From: Pseudomonas brassicacearum
GTDB lineage: Bacteria; Pseudomonadota; Gammaproteobacteria; Pseudomonadales; Pseudomonadaceae
Assembly (NCBI RefSeq): GCF_003732265.1
Contig: NZ_MOBK01000002.1
Location: forward strand, 1-64,000
Length of the DNA: 64,000 bases
Direction of reading: 5' to 3'
Positions 54,995 through 63,993 of the stretch are shown here, in pieces. The stretch's first letter is position 1, and every line of letters begins with the position of its first letter. Position numbers and translations under genes: made by a program. A model generated the notes under the pieces. It did no database searches and was not told the origin of the DNA. It saw only the letters and a program-made list of their open reading frames with translations.

Positions 54995-56611
54995 ATGCCG
55001 GTGATTGAATCCCAGGTAGACCCGTTCAACGCGCAGTTCGCCCAGAACCGCGACGCGATGCTGGCCGTGATCGAACACGTGCGCCAGCTCGAACAGAACC
55101 TGTTGAACAAGGCAGCCGAAGCCAAGCCGAAATTCGACAAGCGTGGCCAACTGCTGCCACGTGAACGCCTCAACCTGCTGCTCGACCCCGGAGCGCCGTT
55201 CCTCGAACTGGCAAGCCTGGCCGGCTACAAGCTGCACGACGACAAGGACGGCAGCGCAGCCGGTGGTGGTTTGATCGCCGGGATTGGTTATGTGTCCGGC
55301 GTGCGGGTGCTGGTGGTGGCGAACAACAGCGCGATCAAGGGCGGGACCATTTCCCCCAGCGGACTGAAAAAGTCCCTGCGCCTGCAACAGATCGCCATGG
55401 AGAACAAACTGCCGGTGATCACCCTCGCCGAAAGCGGTGGCGCCAACCTGAATTACGCCGCGGATATTTTCGTCGAAGGCGCACGCAGCTTTGCCAATCA
55501 GGCACGGATGTCGGCCATGGGATTGCCGCAGATTACCGTGGTGCATGGCTCGGCCACCGCGGGCGGCGCTTATCAGCCGGGATTGTCCGATTACGTGGTG
55601 GTCGTGCGCGGTAAAGCCAAGCTGTTTCTCGCCGGCCCGCCTCTGCTGAAAGCGGCGACCGGGGAAGTCGCCACCGATGAAGAACTCGGCGGCGCCGAGA
55701 TGCACGCACAAACAGCCGGCACCGCCGAGTACCTGGCCGAGAACGATGCCGACGGCGTGCGCCAGGTGCGCGAGATCGTCGGCCTGTTGCCCTGGAACGA
55801 TCAGTTGCCCCGGCGCCAGGAACATCGCTGGGACGAACCGCTCTACCCCATCGACGAACTGCTGGGCCTGATCCCGGACGACCCGAAAAAACCCTATGAC
55901 GTGCGCGAGATCATCGCGCGTATTGCCGACGGTTCGAGCTTCCTCGAATTCAAGGCTGAATTCGATCAGCAGACCGTCTGCGGCCACCTGAAAATCCAGG
56001 GCCGTGCCTGCGGCTTCATCGGCAACAACGGCCCGATCACGCCCAAGGGTGCGAGCAAGGCCGCGCAGTTCATCCAGCTCTGCGACCAGAGCCAGACGCC
56101 GCTGCTGTTTTTTCACAACACCACCGGGTTCATGGTCGGCACCGAATCGGAACAGCAAGGCGTGATCAAGCACGGCGCGAAGATGATTCAAGCGGTGGCG
56201 AATGCCCGGGTGCCGAAACTGACGATTGTCGTCGGCGGCTCCTATGGCGCCGGCAACTACGCGATGTGCGGGCGTGGCCTCGACCCGCGTTTCATCTTCG
56301 CCTGGCCCAACAGCCGCACCGCCGTGATGGGCGGTGCCCAGGCCGGCAAGGTGCTGCGAATCGTCACCGAGGCCAAACAGCTCAAGGACGGACTGGTGCC
56401 GGACCCGAAAATGCTCGACATGCTGGAGCAGGTCACCGCGCAGAAACTCGACAGTCAGTCCACCGCCCTCTATGGCAGTGCCAATTTGTGGGACGACGGG
56501 CTGATCGATCCGCGGGACACGCGGACGTTGCTCGGTTACTTGCTGGATATCTGTCACGAGGCCGAGGTGCGGCCGCTGCAAACCAACAGTTTTGGCGTCG
56601 CCAGGTTCTAG
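54995..56611 (+). CDS. atuC: Geranyl-CoA carboxylase beta subunit
   Basis: This 538-residue carboxyltransferase subunit moves CO2 from biotin on AtuF to geranyl-CoA, giving isohexenyl-glutaconyl-CoA. It has the two crotonase-like halves of the family: the acyl-CoA region GGGLIAGIGYVSGVRVLVVANNSAIKGG and AESGGANLNY in the N half, then LFFHNTTGFMVGTESEQQGVIKHGAKMI and GGSYGAGNYAMCGRGLDPRF in the C half. Sequence alone does not separate it with certainty from methylcrotonyl-CoA carboxylase; atuA, atuB and atuR around it decide the call. It is 3 nt after atuB. Confidence 0.9.
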   Translation: MPVIESQVDPFNAQFAQNRDAMLAVIEHVRQLEQNLLNKAAEAKPKFDKRGQLLPRERLNLLLDPGAPFLELASLAGYKLHDDKDGSAAGGGLIAGIGYVSGVRVLVVANNSAIKGGTISPSGLKKSLRLQQIAMENKLPVITLAESGGANLNYAADIFVEGARSFANQARMSAMGLPQITVVHGSATAGGAYQPGLSDYVVVVRGKAKLFLAGPPLLKAATGEVATDEELGGAEMHAQTAGTAEYLAENDADGVRQVREIVGLLPWNDQLPRRQEHRWDEPLYPIDELLGLIPDDPKKPYDVREIIARIADGSSFLEFKAEFDQQTVCGHLKIQGRACGFIGNNGPITPKGASKAAQFIQLCDQSQTPLLFFHNTTGFMVGTESEQQGVIKHGAKMIQAVANARVPKLTIVVGGSYGAGNYAMCGRGLDPRFIFAWPNSRTAVMGGAQAGKVLRIVTEAKQLKDGLVPDPKMLDMLEQVTAQKLDSQSTALYGSANLWDDGLIDPRDTRTLLGYLLDICHEAEVRPLQTNSFGVARF

Positions 56612-56636
56612 ACCGGCCTTTAGGAGAACAATAAAA

Positions 56637-57794
56637 ATGATCTTCACCCAGGAACACGAAGCACTGCGCCGCACCGTCCGCCAGTTCGTCGATCACGAGA
56701 TCAACCCTCACGTCGAGGAATGGGAAAAGGCCGGTCGCTTCCCCATCCACGAAATCTTCCGCAAGGCCGGCGACCTCGGGCTGCTGGGGATTTCCAAACC
56801 GGAAAAATTCGGTGGCATGGGTCTGGACTACAGCTATTCGATTGTCGCCGCCGAAGAGTTCGGCACCATCCATTGCGGCGGCATTCCGATGTCCATCGGC
56901 GTGCAGACCGACATGTGCACTCCCGCCCTCGCCCGCTTCGGCTCCGATGAGCTGCGGGAAGAATTCCTGCGCCCGGCGATTATCGGCGAACAGGTCGGCT
57001 GCATTGGCGTTTCCGAGGTCGGCGCCGGCTCCGACGTTGCCGGGCTGAAAACCACCGCCCGCAAGGACGGCGATGACTACGTGATCAACGGCAGCAAGAT
57101 GTGGATCACCAACTCGCCCAGCGCCGACTTCATCTGCCTGCTGGCCAACACCTCGGACGACAAGCCACACATCAACAAGTCGCTGATCATGGTGCCGATG
57201 AACACGCCCGGCATCAGCCTCAGCTCGCACCTGGACAAGCTCGGCATGCGCAGCTCGGAAACCGCCCAGGTGTTTTTCGACAATGTGCGTGTGCCGCAAC
57301 GCAACCGCATCGGCCATGAAGGCGCCGGGTTCATGATGCAAATGCTGCAATTCCAGGAGGAACGCCTGTTCGGTGCGGCGAACATGATCAAGGGCCTGGA
57401 GTATTGCGTCGACAGCACCATCGAGTACTGCAAGGAGCGCAAAACCTTCGGCAACGCGCTGATCGACAATCAAGTGATCCACTTCCGCCTGGCCGAGCTG
57501 CAAACCGAAATCGAATGCCTGCGGGCGCTGGTCTATCAGGCCACCGAGCAATACATCAAAGGCCAGGACGTCACCCGTCTGGCTTCCATGGCCAAGCTCA
57601 AGGCCGGACGTCTGGGCCGTGAAGTCAGCGACAGTTGCCTGCAATATTGGGGCGGCATGGGGTTCATGTGGGACAACCCGGTGGCCCGCGCTTACCGCGA
57701 CGTGCGGCTGGTGTCGATTGGCGGTGGCGCCGACGAAATCATGCTCGGGATCATCTGCAAACTCATGGGCATCCTGCCGGGGAAAAAGAAATGA
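56637..57794 (+). CDS. atuD: Citronellyl-CoA dehydrogenase
   Basis: This 385-residue FAD-dependent acyl-CoA dehydrogenase oxidises citronellyl-CoA to geranyl-CoA. Conserved parts are GCIGVSEVGAGSDVAGLKTTARKDGDDYVINGSKMWITN for FAD and substrate, QVFFDNVRVPQRNRIG, and the C-terminal QYWGGMGFMWDNPVARAYRDVRLVSIGGGADEIMLGI, which includes the usual glutamate. GGAG precedes the ATG at 56637. It lies 25 nt after atuC and overlaps atuE by 4 nt. Confidence 0.9.
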   Translation: MIFTQEHEALRRTVRQFVDHEINPHVEEWEKAGRFPIHEIFRKAGDLGLLGISKPEKFGGMGLDYSYSIVAAEEFGTIHCGGIPMSIGVQTDMCTPALARFGSDELREEFLRPAIIGEQVGCIGVSEVGAGSDVAGLKTTARKDGDDYVINGSKMWITNSPSADFICLLANTSDDKPHINKSLIMVPMNTPGISLSSHLDKLGMRSSETAQVFFDNVRVPQRNRIGHEGAGFMMQMLQFQEERLFGAANMIKGLEYCVDSTIEYCKERKTFGNALIDNQVIHFRLAELQTEIECLRALVYQATEQYIKGQDVTRLASMAKLKAGRLGREVSDSCLQYWGGMGFMWDNPVARAYRDVRLVSIGGGADEIMLGIICKLMGILPGKKK

Positions 57795-58588
57795 ACGCCC
57801 TGCCCGATTGCCAGACGCTGCTGTTGGAGTCGCATAACGGCGTGCTGCACATCACCCTCAATCGCCCGGAAAGCAGGAATGCCATGAGTCTGCACATGGT
57901 CGCCGAACTGCGTGCGGTCCTTGCGGCGGTGCGTGATGATCGAGCGGTCCGGGCCTTGGTGATCGGCGGTGCCGGCGGGCATTTCTGTGCCGGTGGCGAC
58001 ATCAAGGACATGGCCAGCGCACGAGCCCAAGGCCCGGACGCCTATCGCGAGTTGAACCGGGCCTTCGGCGCCCTGCTGCAAGAGGTGCAACACGCGCCGC
58101 AAGTGGTGATCACAGTGCTGCAAGGCGCGGTGTTGGGCGGTGGCCTGGGCCTGGCCTGCGTCAGCGATGTCGCCCTGGCCGATCACCTGGCGCAGTTCGG
58201 ACTCCCGGAAACCAGCCTTGGCGTGCTGCCCGCGCAAATCGCCCCGTTTGTGGTCCAGCGCATCGGCCTGACCCAGGCCCGGCGCCTGGCGTTGACCGCC
58301 GCGCGTTTCGACGGCACACAAGCGCGGCGCATGGGCCTGGTGCACTTTGTCGAGCATGACGCGCAAGCGCTGGCCGAACGCCTCGATGAAATCCTCGCCC
58401 ATGTGCTGTGTTGTGCGCCGGGGGCGAATGCGACGACTAAAAAATTGCTGCTGGCGAGTGCCGGGCAACCGTCGGATGCGCTGCTGGATGACGCGGCGCA
58501 GTGGTTTAGTGAAGCGGTGACGGGGGCGGAAGGCATCGAAGGGACCATGGCTTTTGTGCAAAAAAGAAAACCGGGGTGGGCCTCCTAA
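57791..58588 (+). CDS. atuE: Isohexenylglutaconyl-CoA hydratase
   Basis: This 265-residue crotonase-family protein hydrates isohexenyl-glutaconyl-CoA in the citronellol route. Oxyanion-hole stretches are AGGHFCAGGDIKDMAS and GAVLGGGLGLACVSDVALAD, with FGLPETSLGVLPAQIAPFVVQRIG after them. The start at 57791 overlaps the atuD stop (ATGA). A REP pair lies between it and atuF, so atuF may be expressed at a different level. Confidence 0.89.
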   Translation: MNALPDCQTLLLESHNGVLHITLNRPESRNAMSLHMVAELRAVLAAVRDDRAVRALVIGGAGGHFCAGGDIKDMASARAQGPDAYRELNRAFGALLQEVQHAPQVVITVLQGAVLGGGLGLACVSDVALADHLAQFGLPETSLGVLPAQIAPFVVQRIGLTQARRLALTAARFDGTQARRMGLVHFVEHDAQALAERLDEILAHVLCCAPGANATTKKLLLASAGQPSDALLDDAAQWFSEAVTGAEGIEGTMAFVQKRKPGWAS

Positions 58589-58593
58589 AAGCA

Positions 58594-58658
58594 TCGCGAG
58601 TAAACCCGCTCCCACATTCGAACGCATTTCAAATGTGGGAGCGGGTTTACTCGCGAAG
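58594..58658. repeat. Variant REP pair inside the atu operon
   Basis: Arms CGCGAGTAAACCCGCTCCCA and its complement face each other. Both arms differ from the usual unit by the same two compensating changes (GCAAGC to GTAAAC, GCTTGC to GTTTAC). It lies between atuE and atuF. Confidence 0.88.
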
Positions 58659-58697
58659 AGGCCATCACATCCACCGCAAATATCAAGGAAAGCCTTC

Positions 58698-60659
58698 ATG
58701 CCCGGACTCAGAAAAATCCTGATCGCCAACCGCGGTGAAATCGCCTGCCGCCTCCAGCGCACCGCCCAGGCGCTGGGCTATCGCACCGTCGCCCTCTTCA
58801 GCGATGCCGACGCCGATGCCCTGCACGTACAAATGGCCGACGAAGCCGTCAACATCGGCCCGGCCCCGGTGCAGCAGTCTTATCTGAACATCCCGGCCAT
58901 CATCGACGCCGCCCGGCGCACCGGTGCCGATGCGATTCACCCCGGCTACGGCTTCCTCTCGGAAAACGCTGGCTTCGCCCTTGCCTGCCGCGACGCTGGC
59001 ATCACTTTCATTGGCCCCAGCCCCGAAGCCATTGAGCTAATGGGCAGCAAACGCCTGTCGAAAATTGCCATGATCGACGCGGGCGTGCCCTGTGTTAAAG
59101 GCTATCAAGGCGCCGAACAGGACGACGCAACCCTGAGTCGCGAAGCCGAACGCATCGGCTACCCATTGATGATCAAGGCCAGTGCTGGCGGCGGCGGACG
59201 GGGCATGCGCCTGGTGCAGGATGCCAGCGAGTTGCTGGAACAACTGCGCACTGCCCGCTCGGAAGCGCAGCATGGTTTTGGCAGCGACGAACTGATTCTC
59301 GAACAAGCCTTGATTGACCCGCGCCACGTCGAGATTCAGCTGTTTGGCGATCAGCACGGCAACCTGATCTATCTCGGCGAGCGCGACTGTTCGATCCAGC
59401 GTCGCCATCAAAAAGTCATCGAAGAAGCGCCCTGCCCGGTGATGACCAGCGAGTTGCGTCAGGCCATGGGTGAGGCCGCGCTCAAGGCCGGCCGGGCGGT
59501 GAATTACGTCGGTGCCGGCACGGTGGAATTTCTGCTGGATGCACGCGGGCAGTTCTACTTTCTGGAGATGAACACCCGGCTGCAAGTTGAACACCCGGTG
59601 ACCGAACTGATCACTGGGCTGGACCTTGTGGCCTGGCAATTACTCGTCGCCGAAGGGCAACCGCTGCCGCTACGACAAGAGCAAGTTCAGCTCAACGGGC
59701 ATGCCATGGAAGTGCGTTTGTACGCCGAAGATCCCGCTCACGGCTTTCTGCCGCAAACCGGTCAAGTCACGGCGTGGGAACCGGCGTTGCAGAATGGTGT
59801 GCGGATCGATCATGGCTTGATTGAAGGCCAGCACATCAGTCCGTTCTATGACCCGATGCTGGGCAAGATCATCGCCCACGGTGCAACCCGCGAAGAGGCC
59901 CGGCGCAAGTTGTTGCGGGCGGTGCAGGACAGCGTGTTGCTGGGCGTACAGAGCAATCAGCGCCTGCTTGCCGGTCTGCTGCAACACCCGCAGTTCATCA
60001 GTGGCGAGTTCAGCACCGGGTTCATCCCGACCTACTTTGCTGACGATCCGTGCTTGCAGGCGCATGTCCCGAGCGCTGCGGAGCTGGCCATCGCTGCGGC
60101 GCTGTTTTATCAAGCGTCGGCACAGGCTCACGCGGCACCGCTGAAGGGCTGGCGCAACAATGCCAGCGTGCCGTTGCACTATCGCATCGGCCTGAATGAC
60201 CAGGATTGGCCGGTGGAATTAAACGCCTTGCCTGACGGGACGTTTCGGATTCAAGTCGCCGGGCAACTGCTCAACTTGAAAATCATCCGTAGCGATGGAC
60301 GCCGGGCAATGCTGGAGATCGACGGCATCCACCAGCGTCATGCCTATCGCCTCGAGGCCGGGCACCTGTGGTTGTTCGCGCGCCCCGGCAGTTTGAAACT
60401 GCTGGATCGGACCCAGGCGCTGGTCAGCAGTCAGGCCAGCGTCAGTTCCGGCACGCTCAAGGCACCGATGGACGGCGCCATCGTTGACGTACTGGTCAGT
60501 GAGGGCAGCGCGGTCAGCAAAGGCCAGCTATTGGTGGTGCTTGAAGCCATGAAAATGGAGCATCCGCTCAAGTCGGGCATCGACGGCGTCCTCAAACGCT
60601 TGCAGGTTCAGGTCGGCGATCAGGTCAAAAATCGTCAGATTTTGTTGGAGGTCGAATAA
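58698..60659 (+). CDS. atuF: Geranyl-CoA carboxylase alpha (biotin) subunit
   Basis: This 653-residue subunit has an N-terminal biotin carboxylase (ILIANRGEIACRL, then the ATP-grasp with KASAGGGGRGMRLV and EMNTRLQVEHPVTELITGLDLV) and a C-terminal biotin carrier domain. The biotinylated lysine is in LEAMKMEHP (Lys near 619). It charges biotin with bicarbonate for transfer by AtuC. AAGGAA lies before the ATG at 58698. It closes the visible atu operon; atuG and atuH, which follow in P. aeruginosa, are absent and an unrelated exonuclease gene comes next. Confidence 0.9.
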   Translation: MPGLRKILIANRGEIACRLQRTAQALGYRTVALFSDADADALHVQMADEAVNIGPAPVQQSYLNIPAIIDAARRTGADAIHPGYGFLSENAGFALACRDAGITFIGPSPEAIELMGSKRLSKIAMIDAGVPCVKGYQGAEQDDATLSREAERIGYPLMIKASAGGGGRGMRLVQDASELLEQLRTARSEAQHGFGSDELILEQALIDPRHVEIQLFGDQHGNLIYLGERDCSIQRRHQKVIEEAPCPVMTSELRQAMGEAALKAGRAVNYVGAGTVEFLLDARGQFYFLEMNTRLQVEHPVTELITGLDLVAWQLLVAEGQPLPLRQEQVQLNGHAMEVRLYAEDPAHGFLPQTGQVTAWEPALQNGVRIDHGLIEGQHISPFYDPMLGKIIAHGATREEARRKLLRAVQDSVLLGVQSNQRLLAGLLQHPQFISGEFSTGFIPTYFADDPCLQAHVPSAAELAIAAALFYQASAQAHAAPLKGWRNNASVPLHYRIGLNDQDWPVELNALPDGTFRIQVAGQLLNLKIIRSDGRRAMLEIDGIHQRHAYRLEAGHLWLFARPGSLKLLDRTQALVSSQASVSSGTLKAPMDGAIVDVLVSEGSAVSKGQLLVVLEAMKMEHPLKSGIDGVLKRLQVQVGDQVKNRQILLEVE

Positions 60660-60730
60660 GCCGCTAGGCGGATCCGCCGGGTTTGGCTACGCTCAAGCCC
60701 TATCAGGACGCGGATACCAGGAAACCTGCG

Positions 60731-61273
60731 ATGCCTCACTGGCTGGTGATAGATCTGGAAGCCACCACCGATGAAGGTGGCTGGCCAGTAACGGAAATGG
60801 AAATCATCGAAATCGGTGCCACCCTGGTGGACCGCAAAGGTCGCGAACTGGACCACTTCCAGCGTTTCGTGCGGCCACTGCGGCGGCCCTTGCTGACACC
60901 GTTTTGCCGGGAGCTGACGCACATCACCCAAGGCAATATCGACACCGCGCAACCGCTGACCGAGGTCTGGCCGGCGTTCGAGCGTTGGCTGGGCCAGCAT
61001 CATTCACGCCTGGAAGGCTGGGCGAGCTGGGGCGATTACGACCGCAAACAGTTGGTTCAGGAGTGGGAACGCCTGCAACTCGACAGCGCCTTGAGCCGCG
61101 TGCCGCACATGAACCTCAAGCAGCGCTTTGCCAAGGCCCGGCGCCTGGAACGCCCGCTGGGGCTCAATGGCGCCCTGCAACTGGCAGGCATGCAGTTCAC
61201 CGGGCAGCAACACCGGGCGCTGGAAGATGCGCGCAATACAGCTCGCTTGTTACCGCTGACTCTCCCCACCTAG
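60731..61273 (+). CDS. DEDDh 3'-5' exonuclease family protein
   Basis: This is a 180-residue exonuclease of the RNase T/ERI-1-like group. Catalytic residues are Asp and Glu in VIDLEATTDEGG, Asp in WASWGDYDRKQL, and His and Asp in HRALEDARNTARLLP, a complete DEDDh set. AGGAA precedes the ATG at 60731; an in-frame TTG at 60683 is less likely. The substrate is probably single-stranded RNA or DNA ends, as for the KapD/ERI-1-type enzymes. It is a single gene 71 nt after atuF and without functional link to it. Confidence 0.85.
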   Translation: MPHWLVIDLEATTDEGGWPVTEMEIIEIGATLVDRKGRELDHFQRFVRPLRRPLLTPFCRELTHITQGNIDTAQPLTEVWPAFERWLGQHHSRLEGWASWGDYDRKQLVQEWERLQLDSALSRVPHMNLKQRFAKARRLERPLGLNGALQLAGMQFTGQQHRALEDARNTARLLPLTLPT

Positions 61274-61342
61274 AGTGGTGACGGCGCTCAAGGCCTTGTG
61301 CATACTGGCCGGCCCTTTTTAGCCCTTTTCGAGGAATCGCCC

Positions 61343-61627
61343 ATGTTTAAAGTCAACGAGTACTTCGACGGCACCGTCAAGTCGATCGCCTTTGGCACCG
61401 CTGAAGGTCCTGCGACCATCGGCGTCATGGCTCCGGGCGAATACGAATTCGGTACCAGCCAGCGTGAAATCATGCACGTGGTCAGCGGCGCCCTGACCGT
61501 CAAACTGCCTGATGGCAACGACTGGGAAACCTTCGCGGCCGGTAGCCAGTTCAACGTGCCTGCCAACAGCAAGTTCCAGCTGAAAGTGGCCGTCGACACC
61601 GCTTACCTGTGTGAATACCGCGGCTAA
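61343..61627 (+). CDS. ppnP: Pyrimidine/purine nucleoside phosphorylase PpnP
   Basis: This 94-residue one-domain cupin of the former DUF1255 family phosphorolyses several nucleosides. The whole length fits the family: [51 protein letters not shown] and [31 protein letters not shown] lies before the ATG at 61343. A strong terminator follows. Confidence 0.92.
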   Translation: MFKVNEYFDGTVKSIAFGTAEGPATIGVMAPGEYEFGTSQREIMHVVSGALTVKLPDGNDWETFAAGSQFNVPANSKFQLKVAVDTAYLCEYRG

Positions 61628-61650
61628 CCCCCGGGTTTTCATAGCGACAA

Positions 61651-61685
61651 AAAAATGCCCGTGTCATTGGACACGGGCATTTTTC
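61651..61685. terminator. Bidirectional terminator after ppnP
   Basis: ATGCCCGTGTC (61655-61665) pairs perfectly with GACACGGGCAT (61670-61680) around a 4-nt loop, with an A-run on the left and a T-run on the right. It serves ppnP and the convergent MOSC gene. Confidence 0.93.
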
Positions 61686-61697
61686 ATTCAGGGGGTT

Positions 61698-62504
61698 TTA
61701 TTCGAGAATCGTCACCGGCATCCCGACTTCGAGACAACCGTTGCTGTCGTTGACCAGATTCTGCCCAAACATCGCGCCGTCGGCCTCGGCACGGTATTTC
61801 TGCAACGTGGCCAGCGGTTCCCGGTCATCGCTGCGCTCACCGGTCTGCGGATCGATGGTGGTCAGAATGCAACGTGAGCAGGACTTGACCACCCGAAACT
61901 CGACATCGCCGATGCGAATTCGCTTCCAGCTGTCTTCGGCATAGGCTTCGCTGCCCTCGATCACCAGGTTCGGTCGAAAGCGCAGCATTTCCAGGGACCG
62001 TCCGACCTTTTGCGACAAATCTTCCAGGGACGCCTGCCCGATCAATAACAATGGATAACCATCGGCGAACGCCACCTGATCATCGTCCTTGCCGTAACCG
62101 GCTTCGGTCATGCGTGCGCGATCGAGGGGAACCTGCACCAGGCGCGTCGGCTTGCCAATGAACGCACTGACCCACGCGCCCGCCTCGTCACCGGCATCCG
62201 GCACACGCAAGGTGTCGCGCCAGATCGTGACGCCACGCAGTTCAGCGTTGCTGGAGGGCAAGGCGATATCGATCGGAGAGTGGCCCGGAGCGCTGAGGGT
62301 CAAGCCGCCGTCGGCATTCCACAGCGCCGACAACTGGCTCATGGACGCTACAGCGCGCTGGGTCAGGAAGCGTCCGCTGGCCTCATCTACCAGCATCCAG
62401 CGTCGATCACCGTCCAGCCCCAGTTTGTCGAGGCCGACCTGTTGCAAGGTTTCACCCTTGCCGGATTTCAACGGATAACGGTAAAGCGCGCTCAGACGCA
62501 ACAT
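61698..62504 (-). CDS. MOSC-domain protein (YcbX-like)
   Basis: This 268-residue protein has an N-terminal beta-barrel domain (LSALYRYPLKSGKGETLQQV, GLDGDRRWMLVDEASGRFLTQR) and a C-terminal MOSC domain with the cysteines of FRVVKSCSRCILTTIDPQTGERSDD. Such proteins bind molybdenum cofactor and, in E. coli YcbX, reduce N-hydroxylated bases. Unlike E. coli YcbX it lacks a C-terminal ferredoxin domain, so its electron donor must be a separate protein. The start at 62504 has GGGAG in front; a longer in-frame version begins at 62525. Confidence 0.86.
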   Translation of the reverse strand: MLRLSALYRYPLKSGKGETLQQVGLDKLGLDGDRRWMLVDEASGRFLTQRAVASMSQLSALWNADGGLTLSAPGHSPIDIALPSSNAELRGVTIWRDTLRVPDAGDEAGAWVSAFIGKPTRLVQVPLDRARMTEAGYGKDDDQVAFADGYPLLLIGQASLEDLSQKVGRSLEMLRFRPNLVIEGSEAYAEDSWKRIRIGDVEFRVVKSCSRCILTTIDPQTGERSDDREPLATLQKYRAEADGAMFGQNLVNDSNGCLEVGMPVTILE

Positions 62505-62595
62505 GGCCAGCTCCCTGGTGGTCAAAAAAGGCCACCCTATACGAGCTTGGTCACCGAATCAAAGGCAGAAAACAGAACACTCCCACAGGTCGTGA

Positions 62596-63531
62596 TCAGG
62601 CCGGGACTTCGTCGAGCATCAGGCGCTGGCGGACCACGTCGACGAGTTTGTCCGGCTGGAATTTGGAGAGGAAGTTATCGCAGCCGACTTTTTTGACCAT
62701 AGAGTCGTTGAAGCTGCCCGACAGGGAGGTGTGCAGGACCACATAAAGGCCACGCAGGCGCGGATCATTACGGATTTCGGTGGTCAGGCGATAGCCGTCC
62801 ATTTCCGGCATTTCGGCGTCAGTGAACACCATCAACAATTTGTCGGTCATGGACACGCCCGTATCCGCCCAGGCCTTGAGCATGTTCAGCGCCTTCAAGC
62901 CATCGCTGGCAATGTGCATCTTCACACCCAACTGACCCAGGGTGTCGCGCAATTGCGACAGGGCGACATTGGAGTCATCCACCAACAGCACTTCACGGCC
63001 ACGGGCGCGTTCAAGTACCGGATCGTCGAGTTTTTCGCGCGAGACCTTGGCGTTGTACGGCACGATTTCGGCCAGGACTTTCTCAACGTCAATGATTTCC
63101 ACCAACTGGTCATCGACCTTGCTGATCGCCGTGAGGTAATGCTGGCGACCGGCACTGGCTGGCGGCGGCAGAATGGCTTCCCAGTTCATGTTGACGATGC
63201 GGTCCACACCGCCGACCAGGAACGCCTGCACCGACCGGTTGTACTCGGTGACGATGATCGTGCTGGTCGGGCTCGGGATCAGCGGACGCATGCCGATGGC
63301 CTGGGACAGGTCGATCACCGGCAACGTCTGGCCACGCAGATTGACCACGCCGCAGACGAACGGATGACGCTGTGGCATCAGGGTCAGTTTGGGCAGTTGC
63401 AGCACTTCCTGCACTTTAAAGACGTTGATCGCGAACAATTGCCGGCCGGCCAGGCGAAACATGAGAATTTCCAGGCGATTCTCACCCACCAGTTGCGTGC
63501 GTTGGTCTACCGTGTCGAGAATGCCGGCCAT
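62596..63531 (-). CDS. cheV: Chemotaxis protein CheV
   Basis: This is a 311-residue adaptor with an N-terminal CheW domain (residues about 15-160: LEILMFRLAGRQLFAINVFKVQEVL, GVVNLRGQTLPVIDLSQAIG) and a C-terminal receiver (acidic DD in EVLLVDDSN, phospho-acceptor Asp in VFTDAEMPEMDGYR, Lys in FLSKFQPDK). It couples chemoreceptors to CheA, and phosphorylation may tune this link. AGGAG precedes the ATG at 63531; the codon before it is TTG. No other chemotaxis genes are adjacent, which is usual for cheV genes in Pseudomonas. Confidence 0.9.
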   Translation of the reverse strand: MAGILDTVDQRTQLVGENRLEILMFRLAGRQLFAINVFKVQEVLQLPKLTLMPQRHPFVCGVVNLRGQTLPVIDLSQAIGMRPLIPSPTSTIIVTEYNRSVQAFLVGGVDRIVNMNWEAILPPPASAGRQHYLTAISKVDDQLVEIIDVEKVLAEIVPYNAKVSREKLDDPVLERARGREVLLVDDSNVALSQLRDTLGQLGVKMHIASDGLKALNMLKAWADTGVSMTDKLLMVFTDAEMPEMDGYRLTTEIRNDPRLRGLYVVLHTSLSGSFNDSMVKKVGCDNFLSKFQPDKLVDVVRQRLMLDEVPA

Positions 63532-63993
63532 CAATGACTCCTGGGCTTGTTCTGATTAATTCACTTAAAGAGGGTTATCGGCTGTTATTGCCAGATCTTG
63601 ACCCTGAGACAAAATGCCACGATCGAGCATTGATGTCACATTAACATCATGGTTTACTGCATCTGCGATTCACCTGCTTCATTCCCTGCCGCGCGACCAT
63701 TGTTTGCACGATAGGTTCCCCCGCGTAAGGGATTCCCCTAGTAACAATCAGGCCCAACCTGATATTCGCAATATCCAATAGCCATTAATGTGACGCCATT
63801 CTCATTGCATGAACGGAGTCAGGCTTTTGTGTGCGATCGCAGGTAAGTGGCCATCCACCCTCTCGAGTTCCCAAGCCTGCCATCAGGCCTGCGGGAGCGC
63901 GATCTCATGCCGGCATGGCAGCGTCGGGACGTTGGACGTCCTGGTCGACATACGCGACATCCCCTCATTTGACATGACGTTGTGGAGATAAGC
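63532..63993. other. Intergenic region without a convincing gene
   Basis: These 462 nt hold no ORF that I would defend. Two small dyads occur: TGATGT...ACATCA (63631-63649, 7-nt centre) and GATATT-CGC-AATATC (63761-63775). Either could be regulatory for cheV or for the gene that may start at 63994, but I cannot assign a regulator. Confidence 0.4.

Noticed and set aside
15446..58658. Repeated CGCGAGCAAGCCCGCTCCCAC hairpins considered as CRISPR-like or terminator arrays.
   Set aside because: They occur as single inverted pairs with unlike centres far apart, without cas genes or T-tracts; they are REP elements.
54995..60659. The carboxylase genes read as leucine (liu) catabolism.
   Set aside because: The linked atuA, atuB and atuR-type genes and the absence of liuA, liuE or HMG-CoA lyase genes favour the terpene pathway.
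62596..63531. The CheW-receiver protein considered as a CheW or a stand-alone response regulator.
   Set aside because: Both domains are complete in one chain in the order CheW then receiver, which is CheV.
63809..63991. Sixty-codon ORF before the right edge.
   Set aside because: No Shine-Dalgarno sequence, no domain, and unusual residue content; it looks like intergenic sequence.
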